A stretch of DNA of 42,917 nucleotides from Opitutales bacterium (GCA_029252505.1 JAQXBH010000109.1:1-42917), one strand, 5' to 3'. Shown: positions 18,679 to 29,438, counted from the first letter of the stretch. Translations and numbers: made by a program. The notes: generated by a model not told the origin, from the sequence alone.

Positions 18679-21006
18679 TTATGGAAGAGGTACAGCAGAA
18701 AGAACGGGGCCCGGATCTTCCCAAATTCCATTTTCTGAAAGCCGCATGGTTCCAAGATCGTATGTTAGTCGCATTCGCATCGCTTCATATCCAATCCATA
18801 CGCTTAGGAAGGAATTACTTGCATCTAAAAGGTCGTTTAATGCATTAACCAAGTCACGGGCAGTGGTTGCACCAAATTGAGAGTTTTTTCCTGGTTGCGG
18901 TGGTTCGTTCAGCCGCAAACGGGCAAGATCAACTTGAGCAATAGCTCCACGAACAGCAGCCCGGCTTAATTCAAAATTCAATTGATATAACTTGGACATC
19001 CGTGCGTGTTGGCGTAGCGATCGTAAAATATTATCCACAAATGATACGTACTGTCGCCGGGATTGTTGATACATGATAAGGGATGCCTGATAGCGATTCC
19101 GTTCACGGACCTTGGACAGAGGAGTGTCTAATTCAATCCCCACCCTAACCCTGCCCTCGCTTGATTTAAAATGACCTGAGCCCATTGAATCTGAGCCCAA
19201 ATCGCCTGATAAAATCAAATCCAAATCCGTGCGAAGATCGTCCCTCGCCAAATCAGCCAATCTCCACGAATCAACAAGGGATGCCCGTGCATTCATCCAA
19301 TCTAAGCGTAATTCCGATGCCATGTCATGGGCTTTTTTTGAATCAACCGAAACATCGACCATCGAAATCGATTCCAACCTCACCGAGGCACGGGTCAAGG
19401 ATAACTCAAGAACCAAGCCCGACAATTCATTAATCCGAGAAGCTAACTCACTCCTTGCTTTCTCAATGGGCACAGAGGATAAATCTTCCATTCTTTTTTC
19501 CAACTTATCCCATTGAATATTTAATTCGGCTTCTAACCGAAGACTGGTTTGATTCAAATCAAGGGCTAATTCTTCAAGTTCCTGTTCTTGAAATGCGTTT
19601 CCCCCCATCCCCAGCTCCTTTAAGTCAGGTCGATCTCGTAGTCGTTGAAACCATTTTTTCCTTTCAGGCAGTCGATCCCTCAACGAAACAAGATCTAACA
19701 TTAATCCCGACAAACTCTGATTGAGCGATTTTTTCATATCCTGAGTTTGCTTACCATAATCCTTTAATCCAGAAAGGTTTAGCAAAGTTTCGGGGTTTCG
19801 GATTTTTAGTAGTAGTAGATTAAGTTGATCCTGAATCGAGACAAGTACGGGGTCAGTAAGACGAAAGACCTCGATGTATTGATCCTTAACTTGAACCGAT
19901 AAATCAGGAGGAAGTCCCAAGAAGAGTTTATAACCATCCAGCCTGTTTTCAAAAGATGACTTGGCCGCAAGCAATCCACTTTGTCCATTAAACAATGCCT
20001 GCCTGGCCTGATCAACTTGTAATCGATTCCCAATCCTTCCGGCCTCAAAGGCGGCCTCTAATTGAACAAGACTATCCTTCAACTTAGCTACATTAGCTTC
20101 CTGGTTTCTAATTCTTTGAACTTCCTGAACAAGACCGAGGTAACCGGACACACCACTCGAAAAAGAAGATACCCTGGGCATTCCTCCCCCACCCACTCCT
20201 TCAGCCGGATTATTCCCCGTTACCACATCCAAAAAGAAACCCTGCCTAAATTGCTCTAAGCTTCTTGCATGGGCAAGCAATGTGCGTTCAGCCTGCGTAA
20301 GTCGTTCTTTATAAATTCGCTTACTTGCACCACGCAATAGTGGTTGAGTAATCGTAAGATTTGCCAAAGAACCTCCAGCTTTTGCATCGCCATTGCTTAA
20401 CTCTAGAGTAAGACGGTTCGCTAAAGAGGCCACCCAGGTTGCACCCATCCCCGCGACCCCTCGAAATCCAACCTGTGCACGGGATTGCAGATCAATTTCA
20501 TCATCAGAGGTTTCCCTGTCTGCCTGTGCCGATACACCAGCAAATGGATTCGGTTCAAGGCGAAACCTTTCATAAGTTACATCCAATGCGGATAGATACA
20601 AGTTTTCCTTCTGCTTTTGAAATTGAGAAGAATGCAAATTTGCCAAATACATCGCGTTTTTTAAACTGAGCTGAATGAAACCATTTTCATCTAAAGGTAA
20701 AGATTTCTTCCAATCATCCCCAACAAGATTTACACTTTTTTTCCCATCTTCATACGCACTTTTATCCTGAATACGTTTAGTAATTTTGCGGGAAATAGGA
20801 TCATCTGCGGGGACCTCGGGGAATAAAGAGTTTCCGTGATATTTTAACCTCGAATCCTGATCTAATTCCCAATCAAAACCGGGCACATCACGCAAAAGTT
20901 CCCGTACCTCCCGATCTGCACTTGCAGGATCCACATTTGACCGACAGGAACTAAAAGATAAAAATAGCAAAAAAATGGCACCAATAATGGCAACATTAGT
21001 TTTCAT
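18679..21006 (-). CDS. TolC-like outer-membrane efflux lipoprotein with extra helical segment
   Basis: Lipobox-like FLSFSSC; ITQPLLRGASKRIYKERLTQAERTLL; second repeat ELDTPLSKVRERNRYQASLIMYQQSRR; 775 aa. Confidence 0.85.
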   Translation of the reverse strand: MKTNVAIIGAIFLLFLSFSSCRSNVDPASADREVRELLRDVPGFDWELDQDSRLKYHGNSLFPEVPADDPISRKITKRIQDKSAYEDGKKSVNLVGDDWKKSLPLDENGFIQLSLKNAMYLANLHSSQFQKQKENLYLSALDVTYERFRLEPNPFAGVSAQADRETSDDEIDLQSRAQVGFRGVAGMGATWVASLANRLTLELSNGDAKAGGSLANLTITQPLLRGASKRIYKERLTQAERTLLAHARSLEQFRQGFFLDVVTGNNPAEGVGGGGMPRVSSFSSGVSGYLGLVQEVQRIRNQEANVAKLKDSLVQLEAAFEAGRIGNRLQVDQARQALFNGQSGLLAAKSSFENRLDGYKLFLGLPPDLSVQVKDQYIEVFRLTDPVLVSIQDQLNLLLLKIRNPETLLNLSGLKDYGKQTQDMKKSLNQSLSGLMLDLVSLRDRLPERKKWFQRLRDRPDLKELGMGGNAFQEQELEELALDLNQTSLRLEAELNIQWDKLEKRMEDLSSVPIEKARSELASRINELSGLVLELSLTRASVRLESISMVDVSVDSKKAHDMASELRLDWMNARASLVDSWRLADLARDDLRTDLDLILSGDLGSDSMGSGHFKSSEGRVRVGIELDTPLSKVRERNRYQASLIMYQQSRRQYVSFVDNILRSLRQHARMSKLYQLNFELSRAAVRGAIAQVDLARLRLNEPPQPGKNSQFGATTARDLVNALNDLLDASNSFLSVWIGYEAMRMRLTYDLGTMRLSENGIWEDPGPVLSAVPLP

Positions 21007-21038
21007 TAAGGTAGGTAGATTAAAAAATTTTGGCTCAC

Positions 21039-22505
21039 TTAACCAAATAACTCCGTCACAGCCTGAGCTTTGACCAACTCACGAGGTTGGTTTAGGTGAT
21101 TGTAGACGATAGTTTCCGGATCTATACCAAAGCCATGATAAATCGTCGCCAGTAATTCGCGAGGGTGAATGGGTTTATCCAATGGAGCAGATCCAGTCTT
21201 ATCAGACTCTCCATGAACATATCCCCGTCTAATTCCTGCTCCTGCGATAACACCAGTATAACAATATGGCCAATGGTCCCGACTCCCGCCGTCATTTCCA
21301 TTACCTGAAGTACTCACTCCTTTTTCAGGACTTCTACCAAATTCTCCGACACATACAACCATCGTTTCATCCAATAGTCCACGTTGATCTAAATCAGTCA
21401 TTAGTCCAGATAATCCCCTATCCAGCATAGGGGCAGATTGATCTTTCAATCGTTTTGGTAAATCTTTGTGTGTGTCCCACGAGTGATTATTAGAGTTTGC
21501 AACCTTCGGCCAAATTACCTCAACAACTCGCGTCCCCGCCTCCACCAACCGCCTGGCGAGGAGACAACTCTGTCCAAATGTATTGCGACCATAGGAATCT
21601 CGAATCGAGTCGGCTTCCTGATCTAGTGCAAATGCTTCCCTCGCACGTCCTGATGCAACCAATTCAAGTGCACGATCATAGTGCTGGTTTAAATTGTATT
21701 TCTCTACCGCCTTGTCAATTACCGGCATGGCATCGGACATGGCATCCCGTAATTTAGCCCGTCTATTGAGCCGAACCCCAAACATATCAGGTCTCATTTG
21801 TAAATCGTCCACCCGCAATTTAGCCATTTTTTGCATATCCATATCGTCTCCAGGAGGATAAAGAGTGTATGGGTCATAGGCTTTACCAAGAAAACCAGCG
21901 GTTCCTCCCTTCCCCACTACCCCGCTCTCTTGAAGTGGGCGTGGGAGCATAACAAATGGAAGCATTGGCTCAGATGTAGGTTTTATCCGTATTATATTGG
22001 ATCCAAAATTTGGGAAATCCTTTGGACTGGGTGGTTCAAGCTGACCAGAAGGGCTAACCTTGTCTGTAGTATAACCGGTCATCATTTGATAAATGGCCGC
22101 GGTATGATTGAACAAACCTTTCGGTGTGTAACTCACCGAACGCATCATGGTAAACTTATCATTAACCTTAGCCAGATTCGGTAAAAGTTCGGTGAAATTA
22201 ACCCCCGGAATTTTTGTTGGAATCGGTTTAAATATACTGCGGACATTATCAGGGGCATCTGGTTTGGGATCCCAAAGGTCTAAATGACTGGGACCGCCCT
22301 GTAAATATATCATGATAACACTTTTCGCCTGCCCCCAACCCGGTCCACCTCCACTCAGGGGGTTGGCAGATGCTTTCATTTGCAACATAGCACCCAGGGA
22401 TAAGCCTAACATGCTTGAGCCTCCAACTTTTAATACATCCCTCCGACTCATCGGCAAATGAGCGTCACATAAATCTCGTCCTAATTGTCCCGGTATTCCG
22501 ATCAT
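21039..22505 (-). CDS. DUF1501 domain protein with Tat signal
   Basis: [23 protein letters not shown] Tat leader; [52 protein letters not shown]. Confidence 0.92.
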   Translation of the reverse strand: MIGIPGQLGRDLCDAHLPMSRRDVLKVGGSSMLGLSLGAMLQMKASANPLSGGGPGWGQAKSVIMIYLQGGPSHLDLWDPKPDAPDNVRSIFKPIPTKIPGVNFTELLPNLAKVNDKFTMMRSVSYTPKGLFNHTAAIYQMMTGYTTDKVSPSGQLEPPSPKDFPNFGSNIIRIKPTSEPMLPFVMLPRPLQESGVVGKGGTAGFLGKAYDPYTLYPPGDDMDMQKMAKLRVDDLQMRPDMFGVRLNRRAKLRDAMSDAMPVIDKAVEKYNLNQHYDRALELVASGRAREAFALDQEADSIRDSYGRNTFGQSCLLARRLVEAGTRVVEVIWPKVANSNNHSWDTHKDLPKRLKDQSAPMLDRGLSGLMTDLDQRGLLDETMVVCVGEFGRSPEKGVSTSGNGNDGGSRDHWPYCYTGVIAGAGIRRGYVHGESDKTGSAPLDKPIHPRELLATIYHGFGIDPETIVYNHLNQPRELVKAQAVTELFG

Positions 22506-22558
22506 AATAATATCCTAATTTAGTTTTTTTAAATTTTCAAAGATGTTAATTTCTCTGC

Positions 22559-25500
22559 CTAGCGGTTGAAAAGAAATGCAGGTGTGTTAATTAAAGCCCA
22601 TGTCAAATCCTGAACAGCGATCAGTCTTTTATTTTGCAAGTGCCCATTGCTTAGTGAAACGGCTCTGCGTAACCGAGCAACCTCAGGGGGCAAGGGAATC
22701 GGTTTCTTTGCCTCAGTTAAAACTCCCTCCAGTTTTACTAGTTGAGGATCTTTGGGATGTGGTTTGCTTACTTCCGCAAGCTGTTTGGTAAGTAATGCTC
22801 TCTCGGGATTGCTCTTCTTGAAGGCGTCGGAAAGAGTTTTGAGCTGTTCTGAACTACGCTTATTTCTAGCAACCGCAAAGATGCCTTTCACATTTTCAGG
22901 CAACCCAAAAGAAACCGGAGGTGGAACATTGGTAACTGCTAATCTAAAGCGTCCAAGAGAATGCTGACCGCTTTGAAACTGCTGCTTCAATGTAAGAGTT
23001 AAGTCAACAGGTCCTTTAAAGATAACCTTACCCTTAACCTGAAAGGAAGCAAAATGAACCTTGCCCATTTGAGGAGAAATGGCCCATCCATTTCGACTGG
23101 GAGCCACTTTACCATCGACGGCCGAGACCACAGGGTATCCACCTTGACTAAATGTGGCCAAGGAGTTTTCAAAGGAAAGTTTATGGGGAGCTTCATTTCG
23201 GTATAACTTAAGCGAACGGATTGCTACTCCATTATCCAATAGAAGCTGAATACCCTTTAAATCTTGTAGAGAAACAAAATTGAGTCGATATGATTTCCAA
23301 TTACTTGATTTAAGAATCTTCAATCCTGAGGAAATATTTTTTGGAGAATAGGATCCCGGCTCTGTTTTCCATCCCACTTTAGCAACAGCAGATTTCTTTG
23401 CCTTCGCCATAAATTCGATCGCAAAACTTCCCTTTTTATAAGAAAGATCAATGGCTAGGCTTGGCTTGAAAGTTTGGCCTGCTCCAGATTTGTAGTAAAA
23501 CCCTGATGGTCCCCCCCCATTATAAATTTTAAGAAGCACAAGATTTCGTCCTTTATTCAAGGTAAGAGTTATTTTTTCCTGATCTGGGGCTGCGGCTCTT
23601 CCAATATTATTTTCCAAAACCAACTTGCCGTTAAGATAAACTTTAATTCCATCATCACTACCTAAGTTCAAAGGGATTTTTGTCGGAGCATCTGAGTTAA
23701 TTACTTTCATTAAATAATTTGATGAGTTTTCAGCTGAAAACACAGTGCCGTATAACACCCCTTCTTTCCAATCTGGCCTTGCCTTCCAATTATGCTGAAT
23801 ATCACCATGATTAAAAACCTTATTCTCATCAAAAGCGTAGTCGAGTTCAGGACCTGCCTTGTCATCAAAGCCTACCCCCTTAAAAGGTCCGACATGATAA
23901 AAACCTCCTGATCTAACCCTCCCATTTGGTACGCTCTGAGATAAAAGGAGACTTTCATTTGAATCATGAAAATTTGTTTGAATTCCAGCTTTCCATTTGT
24001 TTTTTCCGCCTTTCGTTCCAAAATTCCAATCGTCCTTTACCTCCCAATTTTTCAAATCATTCGAAGGTTTTGCATGAACTTCGAGTTCAGTAAGAACAAA
24101 ATTCCCATCCCCAGGAGAACGACCCGGGCCTTTTTTGGGAAGCCTAGCGTCGGTCATCGCCTCCACTCGGACTCCTGTTATCGAGGACAAATGGGTGGTC
24201 GTTTTTACCACATAACTACCCTTTGCACTTCGACCTCCCACAAATACGGATCCATCTTTTTGATTTTCAAATTTGACCCCAGGCATTTGGGAAGTGACTT
24301 TCCCCAAGTCCAAGTTTTCCCACTTACTTATCCCTTGCGAATATTCATCTTCCCATTGAGCCAATCGTGCGGGGAGCGTTTGATCAAATAAGGAAACTGC
24401 ATCTTTTGCTTTTTTGATTTCCAGTTTTCGCTTTTCAGTGGCTACCTTAACTGCATGTGCAGTTTTTTCTCTGTAATCATTGATCTCAGCATTGGCCCGA
24501 CTGATCGCAAGTTTTCTCTCTCTTTCCTTAGCGTCAAGCGATTCTTTTATACCCCTCTCTTCTTCTTTCAATTGTTTAGTCAAACCTTGATGGTCATGTT
24601 GCAATTGATCAGCAAATAATTTCAGGCTTTGTTCGATCTCATTCTTCGATGCCGGTCGGTTGAGTATACGAAGAAATAAATTGTTGATTAATTTATGATC
24701 ATCCTTTTGAGCGTTTGCCATTTTCGCGACTGCATTGTTGGGATCTGAAATCGCGTTATTTACAGTAGGTCCACTTACAAGAGCCATAATCGGTCCCAAC
24801 TGGAGCTCACCATTACGTTCACATTCACAGGAAGTTTCACGAGCAGGACGACCGAAAGTACTCAAAAAACCGTCTGATAATTTAATTCCCACATCCGGTA
24901 AGGATGCCGCACGCGTCCCCGAAGGAACTCCTGGAAACTTAGTCACAGACCCCGTTACACGATATACCGCATCGAGCAGGGTTTCAGCTGGCAAGCGTCG
25001 AGGATGGGCATGAGAAAAATTAATCTCATCGTCCTCGTTCCATTTGCTCGATTCAACAGAAAGTTGATAGGTATTAGATTTACATATTAGCTTGATGATA
25101 TGCCTGACATTAAATCTACTTTCTATGAATTCTTTCTCCAAATAGTTCAAAAGCGCAGGATTGCTTGGTGGATTACCAGCCCGTATATCATCAATAGGTT
25201 CGATAATTCCGACCCCAAAAAGATAACCCCAAATTCGGTTTACATAACTTCTCGCAAAGTAAGCGTTATCGGGTGAAGTCATCCATTCGGCTAACTTTGT
25301 ACGACGAGACATCTCTGGTTTAGCCTTAAATTTGACGGGATAAGGAAAGTCAGGTGCAACAACCTCACCAGTCCTCTCATGCTTAACCTCGCCGATTTTG
25401 ACATCCTTAACAAATTCGTAAAGTGGTTTTCCTCGCTCTACCGCAGTCTTCCCGATTTCGTTTTTACCCGAAGCTGGATCTTTTTCCAATTTAAATTGAG

Positions 25501-28474
25501 CAAAATGAGCGGCCATTTCATAGTATTGGTTTTGCGTCCATCGTTCGAAAGGATGATCGTGACATTTATTACAATTAAATCGAGTGGCCAAAAATAAATG
25601 GGTCGTATTCTCCATGGTGTCTTCAGGCGTCCTCAGTATTTTAAAATAGGATGCCGGTGGGTTTTCCTTATTAGAACCTGTGGCCGTCAAAATTTTTCGG
25701 ACAAATTGATCATAAGGAGTGTTATTTTTAATTTCTCCTCGTATCCATTTCCTTAATTGTGTGGCTCCCGCACGACCAAGAAATTTTCCGTTTACCTGAA
25801 GTAAATCAGACCACTTGTTAGTCCAGTGCTCGACAAACTCTTCACTCCCCACCAATTGATCGATAAGATGGCCACGCTTTTCGCTGCGTGGTTTTTTGAG
25901 ATCCACAAACTGAAGGACTTGTTCTGCGGTGGGAGGTAGTCCAATCAAGTCCAAATAAACCCGACGAATAAAATCAAGATCATCACTTATTACGGATGGA
26001 AGAATTTTCATTCTTTTCCACTTCTCTGCAACAAATTGATCGACTGGATTGTTCACTTGGGGCTCGATCCACTGAAAGCCCTTACGATTCCCCATAACGG
26101 TCATGGTTGTGGCTGCATAGCAACCTTCGTAACGAGCGAGAATGGGTGCTTCGCCCCTCCGAAGCGAAGTGAGTAAACCAAAATTATCATGCTCTGCAAC
26201 TTCTCCATTTCCACTTGTAATAAAAGCCTCTCGAGTGACATCCCTCCTAACCCCGTTCTTAAAAGTCGCAACGACACGCATTTGTTGTTTAGAGCCAATA
26301 TTCGAGACCACCGGATCATTCGGAAATAATTCAATTCTGCTTACTCGAACTCCCTTCTCGTTAAGAGAAGCCCCAGCTGCGATCCATGAGCGGATCACCT
26401 GATAGTATTTTGACTTTTTATCGGTCAGTTTACCACCTTCATGTGCAACGCTCCCTGAGGCCTTCAAAAGCATTAAGCTACTATCAGGTGCGGCTACACT
26501 AACTCTTCGACAAGCCATATCGTCTGAAAAACCACGAACATCAAAGACCGCATCGTAACCTCTTAAGGAAAGTTTAAACCCATTCTTCCCGTCTTTCGCG
26601 CCGTGGCAAGTCCCTGCATTGCAACCAAGTTTCGATATAATGGGATTTACATCTTCAATAAAGTCAGGAGTCCATTTTTTTTGCATTCCGCTCACCTTGA
26701 CTTGAACAGTTTTCTTCTTTCCACCAACACTTGCCGTAAGATTTCCTGAACCATTTTTCTGTGGAGTGAACAAACCTCGATGGTTCACCTTACCGAATTC
26801 TCCCTCGATACTCCATTTCGCCATTCGAGTTACATCAACAAATTCACCGTTGCCTAAATCCGCGGTCAAAAGCAATTGAGAATAATCGATTGATCTGGTT
26901 ATTGAAATCTTACCTGGTCGAACGATAAGATTTTTTACTTCGAGCCCCTTCGCAGGCAACTCAACATTGGGGAGAGGCGGGTCGCTTTCCATTTGTGTCA
27001 TTACATTACTTAATTCCTTAGTCGCCTTCCTGTTCAAAGGAACTGATATAAACTTTTTAATAATTTCCCCCGAAGAAACCTTGTGCAGACGAACGAGTCC
27101 ATCATATCCTCCCGAAGCCAAGGTTTTTCCGTCGGGAGAACATGCAAGTGAATAGATTGGTGATTCGGAGACTTGCCTCCTCCATAGTTCCTTGCCCGAT
27201 TCAATCTCAAAGCAAGAAATTTCTCCTTTCCCATTCAAACTGCTTCCAGCAAAGCCAAGGTTTCCTTTAATATTAAAGCAGACTGAGAAAATTCTCCCTA
27301 TTTGCGATTTATATTCACGGATTTGATTGGGGTTTCCTCCACCCGCCGGAGCCGCCTTGGTGGCTTGTCTAAATAATTTTGGTTTACCATCAGCACCTCC
27401 CACTAACAACTCAGTTTTCCCGGGTCTTACCGCGATTGAATTCTGCCCTCCACTCAAAATTCCGGGTGTGTGGGTAGTTACATTACCAATAAACCTTTCT
27501 GACTTTACATCCGTTTGCTTTACCGTCTTGTCACGACTGACAGAAAAAATCGAGTTTCCATCTTCCGAAAAAACAGTCCCTCTCACCCAGTCATCATGTC
27601 CCGACATGTAGGAAACCTGTTTTCCATCATTGGACTGAATAACTCGAACTGATGAATCACTCCCTCCAAAACCGAGCAATGCTCCATCCGGTGACCACGA
27701 AACCCCGTATAATGTATCGTAAGTTACGGAGTGTGATAATTTTAATTTTTGGGCTCTCCAGTCCCAAACCTGAACCTCCCCCATTCTTCCAGGTTGCCCT
27801 CCCGCTAAAGCGAGGCTCTTTCCATCCGGTGAAAAAGTAACCGATTCAATTCGCTCAGACATCCCAACCAATCTGTTTACAATCGAACTTCCGTCTGATT
27901 TGTATACAATAGCTTCATGGAAACCAGAGAGAGCAAGGTGCCTACCATCTGGAGAATAATCGAGAGAAAGAATTAACGGTGGTATTTCATAAATGGGAGG
28001 ATTTTCAATACTATATTTAGGCCCGGAATTGGCAGGAGAATCATCTTTCGCTCCTTCTTCAATCCACTGTACTATTTTTTGGTACTGATCAGGGTGCAAT
28101 GCATTTGCACTTTTTCCTTTCGGCATCTCAGACGTTCCGTCTGGTTTAATCTTGATTTGATCGATAAGATAACTCCCAGCAGGATTGCCAGGTACAATTG
28201 CCAGTTTACCCGTTTCTCCTCCCCTCAGTAAAGATTGGAAATCAGTCATTAGATAATCTCCCTTCATTTTTGCAGGTTGGTGGCAACCATTGCAATTGGC
28301 CTGAAAAACAGGTCGGATATCATTATAAAAACTAATCTCATTCGCCTCTTCTGCCCCGCAAATAAAAGACAACAAAAAGCCACAAATAAAATGGTAAAAC
28401 TTGTTAGAGAACTTTCGAACGAAATGAGGCATACAACCAATACTGATCTCAATTAATCTCGAGACAAGGGTCAA
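22559..28474 (-). CDS. Giant PSD1-type protein: PSCyt1 + WD40 propeller + Big-like + PSCyt + DUF1549 + DUF1553 with coiled-coil/PA14-like insert
   Basis: 1971 aa; CNGCHQPAKMKGD; repeated SPDGKSLALAGG / SPDGKTLASGGYDG; LGCNAGTCHGAKDG; FIRRVYLDLIGLPPTAEQVL; NKCHDHPFERWTQ; YVNRIWGYLFGVGIIEPIDDIR; C-terminal QDLTWALINTPAFLFNR. Confidence 0.9.
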   Translation of the reverse strand: MTLVSRLIEISIGCMPHFVRKFSNKFYHFICGFLLSFICGAEEANEISFYNDIRPVFQANCNGCHQPAKMKGDYLMTDFQSLLRGGETGKLAIVPGNPAGSYLIDQIKIKPDGTSEMPKGKSANALHPDQYQKIVQWIEEGAKDDSPANSGPKYSIENPPIYEIPPLILSLDYSPDGRHLALSGFHEAIVYKSDGSSIVNRLVGMSERIESVTFSPDGKSLALAGGQPGRMGEVQVWDWRAQKLKLSHSVTYDTLYGVSWSPDGALLGFGGSDSSVRVIQSNDGKQVSYMSGHDDWVRGTVFSEDGNSIFSVSRDKTVKQTDVKSERFIGNVTTHTPGILSGGQNSIAVRPGKTELLVGGADGKPKLFRQATKAAPAGGGNPNQIREYKSQIGRIFSVCFNIKGNLGFAGSSLNGKGEISCFEIESGKELWRRQVSESPIYSLACSPDGKTLASGGYDGLVRLHKVSSGEIIKKFISVPLNRKATKELSNVMTQMESDPPLPNVELPAKGLEVKNLIVRPGKISITRSIDYSQLLLTADLGNGEFVDVTRMAKWSIEGEFGKVNHRGLFTPQKNGSGNLTASVGGKKKTVQVKVSGMQKKWTPDFIEDVNPIISKLGCNAGTCHGAKDGKNGFKLSLRGYDAVFDVRGFSDDMACRRVSVAAPDSSLMLLKASGSVAHEGGKLTDKKSKYYQVIRSWIAAGASLNEKGVRVSRIELFPNDPVVSNIGSKQQMRVVATFKNGVRRDVTREAFITSGNGEVAEHDNFGLLTSLRRGEAPILARYEGCYAATTMTVMGNRKGFQWIEPQVNNPVDQFVAEKWKRMKILPSVISDDLDFIRRVYLDLIGLPPTAEQVLQFVDLKKPRSEKRGHLIDQLVGSEEFVEHWTNKWSDLLQVNGKFLGRAGATQLRKWIRGEIKNNTPYDQFVRKILTATGSNKENPPASYFKILRTPEDTMENTTHLFLATRFNCNKCHDHPFERWTQNQYYEMAAHFAQFKLEKDPASGKNEIGKTAVERGKPLYEFVKDVKIGEVKHERTGEVVAPDFPYPVKFKAKPEMSRRTKLAEWMTSPDNAYFARSYVNRIWGYLFGVGIIEPIDDIRAGNPPSNPALLNYLEKEFIESRFNVRHIIKLICKSNTYQLSVESSKWNEDDEINFSHAHPRRLPAETLLDAVYRVTGSVTKFPGVPSGTRAASLPDVGIKLSDGFLSTFGRPARETSCECERNGELQLGPIMALVSGPTVNNAISDPNNAVAKMANAQKDDHKLINNLFLRILNRPASKNEIEQSLKLFADQLQHDHQGLTKQLKEEERGIKESLDAKERERKLAISRANAEINDYREKTAHAVKVATEKRKLEIKKAKDAVSLFDQTLPARLAQWEDEYSQGISKWENLDLGKVTSQMPGVKFENQKDGSVFVGGRSAKGSYVVKTTTHLSSITGVRVEAMTDARLPKKGPGRSPGDGNFVLTELEVHAKPSNDLKNWEVKDDWNFGTKGGKNKWKAGIQTNFHDSNESLLLSQSVPNGRVRSGGFYHVGPFKGVGFDDKAGPELDYAFDENKVFNHGDIQHNWKARPDWKEGVLYGTVFSAENSSNYLMKVINSDAPTKIPLNLGSDDGIKVYLNGKLVLENNIGRAAAPDQEKITLTLNKGRNLVLLKIYNGGGPSGFYYKSGAGQTFKPSLAIDLSYKKGSFAIEFMAKAKKSAVAKVGWKTEPGSYSPKNISSGLKILKSSNWKSYRLNFVSLQDLKGIQLLLDNGVAIRSLKLYRNEAPHKLSFENSLATFSQGGYPVVSAVDGKVAPSRNGWAISPQMGKVHFASFQVKGKVIFKGPVDLTLTLKQQFQSGQHSLGRFRLAVTNVPPPVSFGLPENVKGIFAVARNKRSSEQLKTLSDAFKKSNPERALLTKQLAEVSKPHPKDPQLVKLEGVLTEAKKPIPLPPEVARLRRAVSLSNGHLQNKRLIAVQDLTWALINTPAFLFNR

Positions 28475-28597
28475 AGGGAGATTTATAAAATTAAAATCCT
28501 TGAAGATAGTTATAATTAAGCAATGTACTTATTGCTTAGATGGATCATTTCTACCCAATTTTTTTAATCAAACTGTAAAAATCCCACACAGAAATCC

Positions 28598-28618
28598 CTT
28601 TTACAGATAATGTAAAAG
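28598..28618. repeat. Perfect 8-bp inverted repeat, 5-nt loop
   Basis: CTTTTACA gataa TGTAAAAG, downstream of the PhzF gene. Confidence 0.6.
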
Positions 28619-28640
28619 CCATCCCACATAATAATTTTTT

Positions 28641-29438
28641 TTAGATTGAAATATGCCCACTCATAAAAGTATCCGCTTTTCCTACTACCCATATTCCTTT
28701 ATTGCTCATTCCACATTTAAATGAAGTGCCACGGGGAGATAGTTGCTTAACCTGAAGGGTATCCTTCTTAAGCTTTTTACTCCAGTAAGGAACAAGAATG
28801 CAGTGAATTGAACCACTCGCTTCGTCTTCGTCCACGCCACAAGCAGGGGCAAAATAGCGCGTAACATAATCAATCTTGGGATCGGTTGATAAGGCAGTGG
28901 CAATAATTCCTCGCGCACCTGAGATTCGTTTCAAAAGAATGGGGTCGGGTTGCATATCCATCACAATTGATTCATCAGAAAATATGCATAAACAATCTAG
29001 ACCAATATAAGTTTCATTAGGATATGCACCCAAACCTTCAATGAGTAGCGGTGAAGCAACACAAATCCGTGATGACAATGAGGGTAGCTCCAAAGATAAG
29101 GTACCATTATCCAACTTGGTTACTTTCAATTCGCCGCTATTAGAAGAAAAGTATACTGAATCATCGCCCTCAGAAAAACCCTCTTCAAACAGTATATGCG
29201 AAGCCGCTAATGTACCATGTCCACTAAGATCGATCTCAACTAAGGGAGAAAACCACCGAATTGACCATTGATTGGGGGAGTTTAAAAAAAGAAATACAGT
29301 CTCGGGTAAATGTGTTTGCGCGGCAATACTTTGCAATTCATCGGTCGACAACCAATCCTTTAATATACAAATTCCAGCAGGATTCCCAGTGTAGGAATCC
29401 TCGCAAAATGCATTTACTTGATAATAGGGTACATTCAT
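28641..29438 (-). CDS. PhzF family isomerase-like protein
   Basis: YYQVNAFCEDSYTGNPAGICIL, LPETVFLF, IRWFSPLVEIDLSGHGTLAASHIL, EDEASGSIHCILVPYW. Confidence 0.92.
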   Translation of the reverse strand: MNVPYYQVNAFCEDSYTGNPAGICILKDWLSTDELQSIAAQTHLPETVFLFLNSPNQWSIRWFSPLVEIDLSGHGTLAASHILFEEGFSEGDDSVYFSSNSGELKVTKLDNGTLSLELPSLSSRICVASPLLIEGLGAYPNETYIGLDCLCIFSDESIVMDMQPDPILLKRISGARGIIATALSTDPKIDYVTRYFAPACGVDEDEASGSIHCILVPYWSKKLKKDTLQVKQLSPRGTSFKCGMSNKGIWVVGKADTFMSGHISI

